A stretch of DNA of 64,000 nucleotides. Origin: Blastocystis hominis (Eukaryota > Sar > Bigyra > Opalinata > Blastocystidae). The stretch is from contig NW_013171838.1 in the NCBI RefSeq assembly GCF_000151665.1, positions 988,107-1,052,106 of the forward strand, read 5' to 3'. Positions 55,505 through 64,000 of this stretch are shown here, piece after piece. The translations under genes and the position numbers were made by a program. The notes under the pieces are model-generated. The model was not told where the DNA came from. It saw only the letters and a program-made list of their open reading frames with translations, and made no database searches. Within the stretch, counting starts at the first letter, position 1, and each line of letters begins with the position of its first letter.

Positions 55505-56217
55505 CATTTTGCAATGATAATAGAATCCATATCTTCCAGACAAGAAAGCGCCCAACTTGGGAGATTATCCTTTTCTACATGAATTTGATCCTTAAACAAC
55601 TCCACAATTAACATGTCGTACACTCGCATCTTCTTTTCATAAAGCGAAAATTCTTGGAAAATGGACGACAAAGACCATTGCTGGATCCTGCGAATGCAAG
55701 CCACAAATATTCCTGTGTAATGTTGCCCTTTCAGACAGTGAACTAGAATCGGATAGTTTGAACGATCTAGCACGATTGATAGGGACTGTGAAAGAGATTC
55801 GACGACCTTATCTGGTGTCGAAGGAAACTAGAGGTCACCAGATCAAGGGGTTCCTGCGTTGTTGACATCAAATGGGGAGTAAATAAAATTAATGTTGTTA
55901 TTTTTACAAAACGAGCACAAATCTTGAGTGTGTACGCTATCCTCCTGCTTTGGCTCCAGAAATCTAATACATCAATGTGCGTCCGACGATTGTACATACA
56001 AAATTGTTCGAATTCCGAGGTGTTGCAGAAATGGCCTATTTCTCTCCAATGGAAAGCCAGATCGATAGAGCCCTTGTTCCACGACTCCGAAATTGACCAT
56101 CGGCAGAAAATGATCGCGCGTTTCTCCATGCCACGGATAGCTCATTCTTGCAGCTAGGCTATCGATTACTAGATATGCAAACAAACAGACAATCAGCACA
56201 GGACAAATACAAGGCAA
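55505..56217 (-). CDS. Atypical dual-specificity phosphatase (PFA-DSP, Siw14/Oca type)
   Basis: Family members dephosphorylate inositol pyrophosphates or phosphotyrosine. Seen: PMVNFGVVEQGLYRSGFPLE, FLQHLGIRTILFLEPKQEDS, KNNNINFIYSPFDVNN, then the active-site loop PILVHCLKGQHYTG (C-x5-R position reads C-LKGQHYT, so the usual Arg is not present), FVACIRRIQQWSLSSIFQEF. The phosphate-binding Arg change may mean a pseudophosphatase. One intron (55828-55857) is 30 nt with GC-AG borders. The N-terminal ORF start (56217) includes a hydrophobic stretch, but that stretch overlaps a TGTTTGTTTG motif that likely ends the upstream kinase; the Met at 56145 is an alternative start. The frame ends AAA TG, 3 nt before TGTTTGTT. 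Confidence 0.8.
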
Positions 56218-56233
56218 GTATCACAAGCAAAAA

Positions 56234-57891
56234 CTACTTGTTCATAAAGTCCTTTTCGTTGATTGGATCTAGTACCATCGACGTTCTCTGCGGCTCTTCC
56301 CCGTTCACGTTCCTCTTAAACGTGTATCCGATAAACTCCGTCACGCCCTTCCGGCTGTTAAACAGCTTCTGTCCCGCGTAATTGCGATCTGCCAATCATC
56401 CCGTGTTCCCCTTCTCCTACTGTCCACTGGACGCTCCGGGAAGTCGTCAAAGTTCGCAGCCAGCATCTTCACCAGCTGCGGGAACTCGGGTGCTGTCGAC
56501 GGTGTCACTTCGATTCGTCGCAGCAGCGAATCCAGCTCGCGCGACCGCTCCGGCAGGTAGGGAGCCGGCTGCTCGAGCAAGTGATCCCAGTCCACGTCTC
56601 TAAAGCTCAGCAGAGAGCAGAAAAGCGCACCGCAGCCAGGGATGCGCCATGATCTCGCTCACTCCATGCCGACCCATTCGCTCTTCGGCGGCGGTGACGA
56701 GTCTACAGGTGACGTAGCGGATGCACGCGAACTTCTCCACGAAATCGATGCACTCCGGCGTGCAGCGACGTCGCATCTGGTCCGGGATGCGGAAGACTTT
56801 CCGCCATTGGCGGATCTGTCTCTTATTGTGTGGAACAAACATACTTTTCGACATGTATCGGGCGGATCCTCCGCGTAGAAGGGCGGATAGCCCGCCAACA
56901 TCTCGAACATGATCACGCCCAGCGACCACCAGTCCGCTTCTTTCCCGTATCCGCTCTCCTCGAACACCTCGGGCGCCACATAGTCGGCCGTTCCGACGGT
57001 GGAGTAGGCCAGTTCCCGCGATCGGTGCGTGCCTATCGTGGCTGTGAAGTCCTCCTCCTTCAGGAGTTCGGCCGACGATTTGTGGAGAGTGGATTGTCGG
57101 GAGAGGTGGATTGTGCCGTCGAGTTTCTTGCAAAGTCCCATATCGGTGAGTTTCACATGGCCTGTGGAAGTGAGTAAAAAGTTGTCGGGCTTGAGATCGC
57201 GGTGGATGTACCCGATTTTGTGAAGCGAATTGATCCCCAGGATCATTTCGCAAATGAAAAACTTCGTGGCAGCTTCCGAGAAAATGTCCTTGCGAATAAG
57301 CAGACCCATCATGTCGCCTCCGCTACAGTATTCCTCGATCATGTAGAGATTCTCGTCGTCTTGAAAGGTGTAATAAAGTGTAACGATCCATTGCTTGTCA
57401 GCCAGCGTCATAACGTCTCGCTCTGCGCGAATGTGCTCCACCTGGTTTTTGTCCACCAGGCTTTCTTTCAGCATTATCTTCATCGCGAATACTTCGCCCG
57501 TCTCCTTGAACTTCACCAGCCGCACTTCGCCGAATGCTCCACGCCCGATGGTTTTCAGCATCTCAAAATCGGAGAGCTTCATCTTGCGGCGGTGGGATCG
57601 CAGACGCATGTTTTCTTCGCGCTTAAACGCCTACCTCTCACCCAGTCTCGGCGAACCTACGTTGATCTTCGCGTTTCGCTCCTCTTCCGTCAGATGCTCG
57701 TTGTCTAGAATCAATTTCAGCTCTTTGTGTCTGCAATTCACCGAGTTTATCAACCTCTCACCGTTCTAAGATATCCTGCTTCGCAGTCCTCGTTTTAGCC
57801 TTCCTCGATTCAAAATAGCTCCGCGCAATTTCGACGCGCTGCTTTTGCGCCTTCGTCAGTCCATTCAGAGAAACTTCGTCACGATTCATTT
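56234..57891 (-). CDS. NDR/LATS-family AGC kinase
   Basis: Terminal kinase of Hippo/MEN-type cascades. Seen: an N-terminal helical region for MOB binding ([20 protein letters not shown]), [41 protein letters not shown], an activation segment with the long NDR insert ([14 protein letters not shown]... [17 protein letters not shown]), [59 protein letters not shown] and the hydrophobic motif [12 protein letters not shown] with its Thr. The usual TPDY reads TADY here. Five introns of 29-32 nt. TAG at 56234-56236. The MST-like kinase at 14.5-16.4 kb is the expected upstream partner. Confidence 0.92.
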
Positions 57892-58064
57892 TTCTTTATG
57901 GCAGTCTCAGTACCCCAGTCGAAATGACAAAAAGCAGGAAAGAGAGTTTGCAACCAAACACAAAATATCCAATCGGTAAAAGCAATAAAAACATCGATAC
58001 AACTTGAAACTCAATCGGGCCTCACGAAGCCAGACCAAGTGCCATCTATATCTCGGCCGCGCAA

Positions 58065-59431
58065 CTAATGTCGTCTCTTGGAGGGGTTCTCCATCTCCTG
58101 CTTTCTCTCCACCAGCGCCTTCTTGAGGCGGTCCAGCGCCAGCTTGAGATGCTCGTGGCTGTAGCACGTGAAGACCATGCGGAACCAGCCCGCCTTCTTC
58201 GCGAAGAAGGACTTGCCCTAGACATCACTCGCTTTCCTCTCGCCGCCTACCGGGCAGATGATCACCTTGCCGTGCTCGTAGATGAAGTTGTACAGCTCCT
58301 CCTCGGCCTCGAAGGAGTCGCCGATCATGTACTGCGTCAGATCGATCCAGCAGAAGTAGCCCGCCGTGCCGTGGATCACCGGGATGTTGTTCTCCTTGAA
58401 GAAGTTCTCCGCGATCATGCGGCCCTTCCACACGCTCTCGCGCAGCGTGTGGATGTGGTCCTTGATGTACTCCTCGTCGTTCAGCATGTTCGTGATCACC
58501 GTCTGGCACACCGAGGACACCTCGCAGAAATGCGCCAGCTCAGCGAAGCACCGCTGCATGTTCTTGTTCCGCGTCCACAGCAGCGACACGCGGAATCCGG
58601 ACAGACCGAAGTCCTTCGACATGCCCCACAGCACCGTCACGTCGTCCGTCTTGGGGTCGTTCTCGATCAGCTTCGCGTAGCTCACGTAGCGGTGGTCCGA
58701 CTCCGTGCACAGCGACTCCGGCTTCACCGACAGCGCGTAGATCTCGTCCGAGAACAGGTGCAGGTTGTGCTTGCGAGACCAGTTCAGCATCATCCGCAGC
58801 TCCTCCTCCGAGTAGATGTAACCCGTGGGGTTCGAGGGGTTCGTCACCACCAGCATCTTCACAGGGTGGCCCTCCGCCTCCGCCTTCAGGCGAGTGTTCT
58901 CCAGAATCTCCTCCGTGATCTGGTAGTTGTTCGCGGAGATGTCCGCCATGTACATCACACCGCCGTTACGCAGAGACATGTCGCGTCCGAACTTCACGTA
59001 GCCGGGGGTGATCACGATGTACGCGTCGCCCTTGTTGAACACCGTCGAGCCGAGGACATCCATGGAGGCGCCCGAGCCAGCGAACACCGTGATCTCGTCG
59101 TAGGAAATGGGGGTCTTGAACACTTCCTTCGTCATGAAGTTGGCGAGAGCCTGGCGCATGTGCTTACGACCAGCACAGCTGATGGCGTACATGTTATCCG
59201 CGTCGTGCAGAGTGCAGAACTTCAGGTACTTGGCCTGGAACTTGTCCCACAGATAAACGTTCTCTGCACAAGAAATGTTCATCACGCGATCAGGGTGCTC
59301 AGGGCTCCAAGGATTCTCAGAATACTTGGTTCCATCACGCATGTAAGGGGAGAAGGGGGGAATGGTCATTAAAGTCTTTCCACTATGCATCAGGACAGTC
59401 GATCCACTGCTTACAAATCAGAGTACTCCAT
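58065..59431 (-). CDS. PLP-dependent aminotransferase, ACC-synthase-like (fold type I)
   Basis: Class I/II aminotransferase. Seen: NISCAENVYLWDKFQAKYLK, RQALANFMTKEVF, ITVFAGSGASMDVLGSTVFN, VVTNPSNPTGYIYSEEEL (NPSNPTG substrate loop), LHLFSDEIYALS (Asp for PLP N1, Tyr for O3'), LWGMSKDFGLSGFRVSLLW (SKDFG with the Schiff-base Lys, as in ACC synthases), and GWFRMVFTCYSHEHLKLALD. The SKDFGL...RVG-like loop groups it with ACS-like enzymes rather than alanine or tyrosine aminotransferases. Only two introns (32 nt after MEYSDF, 33 nt before GKSFF). Substrate unknown. TAG at 58065-58067. Confidence 0.85.
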
Positions 59432-59977
59432 TTTCTAAACAACGAAATAAATATATATGCTAGATTCCAACCTGAAACAGGTTTCCACAGTCTACCACTT
59501 TTCTAGCCAATCATTTTGAAGGAAGGTACTACCATTTTCATTGGAGAACTGTCGATTTTCCCCAGTAGCAGCTCACAATTTGAAAGGAGTATTGCTCCAT
59601 TTGGATGAAAACGCTGTAGGTCGGATTCGGAGGGTAAAACGCTATTCGCCAAAGTGTCAGGGAAAATTGTGGAATTTGTGGCTTTTGAGGGAAGCGTGTG
59701 ATTTGCGTTGTGTGTCTCCTGTTTGCATGTTGTATGCTTAGGATGAGAGCTTTTTTCCACTCTTCTACCTTTCCACCTTGCTTTGCCTTGCTTTGCCTTG
59801 CTTTACCTTGCTCCACCTTACCCGCCTTGCTCCGCCACCACATAGTATCGTAGTGTCGCAATATCGCAGTTTCACACAGTCACACAATTACACTACCACA
59901 CTTTTACACCCCACCACTCTCTATACAAACTTATACAACAAACAACTCCAGAATTCGTAGCCAATTCACCACAGACC
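59432..59977. other. Intergenic with CCTTGCTTTG tandem repeat
   Basis: Between 59774 and 59830 there are five to six copies of a 10-nt CCTTGCTTTG-like unit, degrading to CCTTGCTCCA. TTGTTTGTTG at about 59936-59945 (minus) is the 3' signal of RPL7. No gene supported; the short frames here are compositional. Confidence 0.6.
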
Positions 59978-60683
59978 TTAGATCATTCTGTTCACCAGCT
60001 TGCCAATCAGCACCTCGTGGTTACCGTAGTCACCTCCCTCGTTGAAGTGACGCAGCTTCTTCGAGAATCCGCCGTTGGGGCTGTTCAGCTTGAAGGGCCA
60101 CAGGAAGTTGTTCGCCTCCTTGAAGTGGGGTCCCACAGTGTAGATCTCGTGGATCAGATCCTCCACGGACACAATGCCGAACTTGCCGAGCACCTGCTCA
60201 ATCTGCTCGTTCAGCATCAGAGGAACGCGCTGCTTGTTCAGCTTGGCATATCCACGCTTGTAGATCAGAGAACGCACCAGCTTCAGGTTGGGGTAACCGT
60301 AGGCAATGTAGGGCTCCACCAGACGCAGCATCTCCATCGTAGCCTTGTTCAGACGCACGAACACGGCGTTGTGGATCTGGCGCAGACGAAGCAGACGCAG
60401 GGTCTTCTTCACCTTCGGAGAGCACTGGTTGATACCACGAATACGCACAACGATCGCCAGACGGCCCTCTCCCTCACAGAACAGATGACCGTTGTTGTGG
60501 GCATCTCTTCTCTGGGCAATCAGATCAGCCTCCATCTGAGCGTACTCCTTGTAGTACTGCTCAGTGCGCTTCACCATCGCCTCTCTCTTGACCTGCTCGG
60601 CCTTCTCGAGGTTAGCAGCATACTTCTCAGCAGCAGCCTTCAGCTTCTCATCACGACGCTGCTTCAGAGCCACAGATTCAGGA
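59978..60683 (-). CDS. RPL7: Cytosolic ribosomal protein L7 (uL30)
   Basis: Eukaryotic large-subunit protein. Seen: [134 protein letters not shown] at 59978-59980. The coordinates cover the main exon only: the start codon lies on a short upstream exon, separated by an intron ending at 60684-60685, which I could not place with confidence (candidate ATG near 60758). Confidence 0.92.
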
Positions 60684-60985
60684 CTACAGCAAGATTAACT
60701 CTTCCGCTCAATACAATTGAACAATGAACAGTTACAAATCCGACAGCTACCTACACAGACATATTTTGGCACGAATTAACGATTTCTTATCGTTCCAAAG
60801 ACTTAAGTCACCCAGGGGGTCAAATGATCTCTCAGGGATTCTACGGCAAATTCCTTACCCCCACCATGTCCGCGGTTTTTTTTCAATTTCTAATCACTAT
60901 TCTTCAAATATCTTGCCATCTTCTGATCGAATTAAAGCCAATCCACGCCTATTCTACTACAACCCTCGTATTCATACGATTCTTG

Positions 60986-60993
60986 AACAAACA
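60986..60993 (-). terminator. TGTTTGTT 3'-end motif of MON1
   Basis: Perfect motif on the minus strand, 4 nt after a frame ending in T. Confidence 0.65.
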
Positions 60994-60997
60994 CAAA

Positions 60998-62785
60998 ACC
61001 AGAACATATGAGCCTTCTGAATCATCAAATCTCCCTTCTTTACCAGCCAGTCCGCTACCTGCTGCTTCCGCTCCATCATCTCCTCAATCGATAAGAACGG
61101 ACTGAGGACCACAATGTAAAGCGACGTGTCTTTCTTGGAGGCATGAATGCTGAACTCGGAAGTCGACTCGTAATACTCGCTCAACTACCATCAATCGCGT
61201 CCTCCTCTCCCACCTGATTCTTGAGCATATGCGAATACACCTCTTGGTACTTCCGAATCATCCTACATGTAAAATCATCTCCGCTCTGCAACTTGTAATA
61301 ATCATGATAGTCGTAGACGCGCTCGTCCATGCGTGGAATCACGATCTGGTTCGATTCATTCTTATACACGCAATGAATCAAATCCGGAATCTTCATTTCT
61401 ATGTCAAAAAAAGCCCCTTATTTCGCACCTCCAATCGAAATCGACGCGTCGTACGCCGAATACAACTGCATGATCCGATCGCCCTCCGACAGCTGCTACG
61501 CCTCACAGCCCCCTCGCTCGCCCACCGTATAAATCCGGTCTTTGATCTTGCTGTACACGTCGAAGTCGTCGGGGTTATTCGCGGTCGTGACGAAGAAAAC
61601 GAACGTCTCCTCCGTCACGAACCCCACGTACAAGTGCAGGAACGCGTCCGCCTTCACGTCCGAGATGCACACCGGCAGCCAGCCCTCCGACGAGCGGAAC
61701 GAAACCGTTTTGGTGATCAAAGCCTGCAGCAGCACTTGGTCTACACTCAAAACGGGGAAACGGGGAAACTGAGGGGCTGCAGAGGGAATTGACGCGATTG
61801 AAGACAGACGACGATGTTATCGTTGATGCCCAGACCTCCATATCTAATCGTGGAAACCGTGGAAATCGAGTACACCGTGTCGGGACGCTTGTTGCGAAGG
61901 AAAATATCGCGGATCTGAGCGCGGAAGGCGGAGGGGATGAGCAGCGGATGGTAGCAGCGAAGCAAGTAGTAGAGGTTCACTCCGCATTGGTTGATGAGCG
62001 TGGTGATGCTGCTGGTCGTGTCTAAAGAGAAGGGAAGAGGCGGAAGCGAGTACTGCCGAGCAGCTCGCGAATGTCGTAGTTGGGCTTTTTCTGAAGAAGA
62101 GAGAGAGCTGAAGTGGAGAGCAGCATGACTAGCTGCTGGTAGAGGAGATGGAACTCCTCGTGGATCAGGAGGATCGACGTGCCCTCTTTCGGGGAATAGC
62201 AAAAGAAGAGAAGGGGGCCGATCTTCTCAAAAACAAAATAGCCTTTCGTCGTGGTCACAGACCTAAGGTTCGAAGCGAGACTCAATGCTACTTTAGGTCC
62301 TCGTTGTTTGCGTGGAAGTTGCCGGAGAGCGCCTGGATCAGCGCCGTTATATCTACATTCAACGGCAAAAACAAGCGTACGAGCTAGATCCGATTCATCT
62401 CGACCATAAGCATACACAGGCTTTCCAGCCTCGGTTAAAATGATCAGCTGCTTTTTTTCAATCATGAAATTGCCAGCATTCTCCTCTAGCACCTCTTCCA
62501 TGTGACAACCCGTCAAGACGTTCGAAATTACCTCCACGGATAGTCGCTCCGGATCTGCTATCTTCACTATAAACAATCACTCCCCAAACACTCAGAGATA
62601 CAGGCACGGCTAGGAGATAATGTAGCTGCATCCTCAAGAGACGCGTGAGGTAAATCTGTAGTTGGATTAGATTCTTCCGCATGTAAATCTGTTGTTTCGG
62701 TTTGTTCGACCGATTCTTCTGCGGGATTTTGCGTTGCAGTCTCGGATTGTCCTTCTTCCACAACTTTTTCTTCTTTTGACTCCAT
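60998..62785 (-). CDS. MON1: MON1, subunit of the Mon1-Ccz1 Rab7 exchange factor
   Basis: Longin-domain protein driving Rab5-to-Rab7 conversion on late endosomes. Seen: acidic N-terminus MESKEEKVVEEGQSETA; LIILTEAGKPVYAYGRDESD; LVFA joined to ALSGNFHANNEDLK; SVTTTKGYFVFEKIGPLLFF; FHLLYQQLVMLLSTSALSLL then KKPNYDIRELLG; YGGLGINDNIVV; EGWLPVCISDVKADAFLHLY; MKIPDLIHCVYKNESNQIVI; and EFSIHASKKDTSLYIVVLSP. Introns of 24-32 nt, several exactly 30 (one before QLSEGDRIMQ, one before EMKIPDL). One junction near 61750-61800 is unresolved. The frame ends ATG TTC TGG T, 4 nt before TGTTTGTT (60986-60993), for a poly(A)-made UAA. Confidence 0.87.
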
Positions 62786-63742
62786 TTTCAATGAGTTTTC
62801 AGCACTTGTGATCATTCTCAAAACCGCGGTTCTGATACAAGGTGGGATTACCCGATAATGCATGGATTGAAAGTATAATAAGCATAAAGAATGGAATTCT
62901 TATGTGATGGTCAATCGATGGATGTGGTTTAGAGAGAAATGTGAAGAAAACGATTTTGGGAAAATCATTGATTTTTGAAATTTTATGATACTAGGAATGC
63001 TGGTTTTGTGGTATTTGCAGTGATAAATGGAAAAATATTTTCAGCCAAAATGTAATATAGAGAATTGGATGTAAATACTATGGTAGGGGGCAAAGTAAAT
63101 AGGAGAATTGTGCACATAACAGGAACAATCAAAATACACCAACGATCTTTTATAGAAATAGAATATACTTACCAAACAGAATAAAAATGTCAAGGGATTG
63201 CACAGAACATTGAAAGGGCTCGCTTTTTAGCAAGAAAAGAAAAAGACGAAAGAAGCTATCCTTGTATAAACTATTGTGCAGATAGGAATCAATGGGAAAG
63301 ACAAAGGAAAGCATTATTTTGGCTAAATGATAGGAATAGGGTTGTTTTCCATCACGAAAAATAGGCCAAATGGAATTGTGTTTCAGTGGTATTTTCTGGA
63401 TGAATGTAACTCCGTTGTGCGGACTTATCGGTGAAATGGAACAAAGAAGGTCTCTATCGTTGATTCCTTTAGTAGCTAGCTCTTAAACGTCAAAATGAGT
63501 GAAACACTTCATATCATTCCATACCGTTTCTTATGAACTTGATTCTTGTCTATATTCTTATTTTTTCCTATAAAAAGAAAAAAGTACATAAACACCACAT
63601 CATAAGAAGAATAGTTACGAAAAACAGGCGAGTTTTTGGAATTCCGGATTTCGGAAAAGGAAGGAAACATCATATTTTTTTCGAAACGAGTCACCAAGGT
63701 TTGTCATTTGATATTTGCTTTTCGGATCATCCTCTCAATAGG
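62786..63742. other. Intergenic, MON1 start to transposase-like ORF
   Basis: About 950 bp, AT-rich. A GGAATTCC core with flanking sequence like that of several short introns lies near 63638-63648. No gene supported. Confidence 0.5.
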
Positions 63743-64000
63743 ATGGAAGTAACAAGCACCGTGAATACCCCTACTACTGTAAGAAAGAAAAGGACCACTG
63801 TTTCAAACGAAGTGCGTCAGTTGCTAACTCTGTATTTTCAGTCGACGCAAGGGAGACTAAAACCCAGGGAAGCCTGTGAGCTCTTTAACATTGGCTTTGA
63901 GAACAGCAGAAAGCTGTTGCGACAACTTCGAAAGGGAGAATCGATCATGAGAGGAGACTCCAAGAAGGGAAAGCATCGAAAGCTGTTACCTGAGCACGAC
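63743..64000 (+). mobile_element. N-terminal part of a putative transposase-like ORF, cut by the window end
   Basis: The open frame begins MEVTSTVNTPTTVRKKRTTV, continues EVRQLLTLYFQSTQGRLKPR then EACELFNIGFENSRKLLRQL and runs to the end of the window (RKLLPEHD). A basic N-terminus followed by a helix-turn-helix of the kind E-A-x-x-L-F-x-I-x-x-x-S-x-x-x-L-R-x-L and a KxGKHRKLLPEH linker resembles the DNA-binding start of Tc1/mariner or pogo-like DDE transposases. No catalytic residues are in view, so the assignment is tentative; another HTH protein is possible. Confidence 0.4.

Noticed and set aside
58068-59372. 434-codon plus-strand frame opposite the aminotransferase
   Set aside because: Antisense shadow; the minus strand carries the full PLP-enzyme signature and splices correctly.
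59541-59741. 66-codon plus-strand frame MENCRFSPVAAHNL
   Set aside because: No splice support, no family and no 3'-end motif at a sensible distance; probably chance.
61848-61866. Treating the GTGGAAACC repeat in MON1 as a certain inverted introner
   Set aside because: Here the stretch can also be read as coding (YSISTVSTIRYGG) and no clean splice restores frame; kept only as a hint in the intron finding.

Overview
The window looks like nuclear DNA of the gut stramenopile Blastocystis, or a very close relative. Three things seen in the sequence point there. Nearly every gene is cut by GT-AG introns of about 28-36 nt, with exactly 30 nt by far the commonest size. Genes are packed with gaps of a few tens of bases. 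Many reading frames have no genomic stop codon where the protein should end; they break off at T, TG or TA, 3-4 nt before the motif TGTTTGTT. That motif is described in Blastocystis as marking poly(A) sites whose tail completes UAA or UGA. The species call rests on these signals plus general knowledge; no database search was run.

Layout. 1-1.9 kb: 3' part of a MORN/leucine-rich-repeat gene. 2-16.4 kb: a dense, GC-rich housekeeping block with Hub1, a large unassigned modular protein, zuotin/DNAJC2, eIF3h, the OST subunit TMEM258, the nuclear exosome nuclease Rrp6 and an MST/Hippo kinase with a SARAH-like tail. 16.8-18.6 kb: a second MORN-LRR gene in AT-rich DNA. 19.5-21 kb: an intronless multi-pass acyltransferase-like protein. 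21.6-41.2 kb: dense genes (NLE-only fragment, MEMO1, RagA, RF2-type release factor, double-SH3 protein, FAH-family hydrolase, uS17m, DEP-PH protein, TMEM222, CCHC zinc knuckles, BDP1, FAD synthase, mitochondrial ClpB, glycerophosphodiesterase, bromodomain protein). 41.3-42.1 kb: a predicted N-acylated protein. 43.0-47.6 kb: two more MORN-LRR genes, convergent, in very AT-rich DNA. 47.9-62.8 kb: dense again (unassigned helical protein, SPRTN protease, tRNA-Ile, DDX6, BAX-inhibitor-1 family, PFA-DSP phosphatase, NDR kinase, ACC-synthase-like aminotransferase, ribosomal protein L7, MON1). The window ends inside a putative transposase-like ORF.

The window is a mosaic of conserved, intron-rich, GC-richer housekeeping blocks and AT-rich islands carrying a lineage-specific MORN-LRR family built from symmetric mini-exons. 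Functional links visible here: MST and NDR kinases (Hippo-type cascade), RagA and MON1 (lysosomal/endosomal signalling and traffic), Rrp6, DDX6 and BDP1 (RNA metabolism), and ClpB, uS17m, RF2 and the FAH hydrolase (proteins with, or expected to need, mitochondrion-related-organelle import). Gene ends were worked out by hand-splicing; internal exon borders are reliable where a family match constrains the frame and approximate elsewhere.
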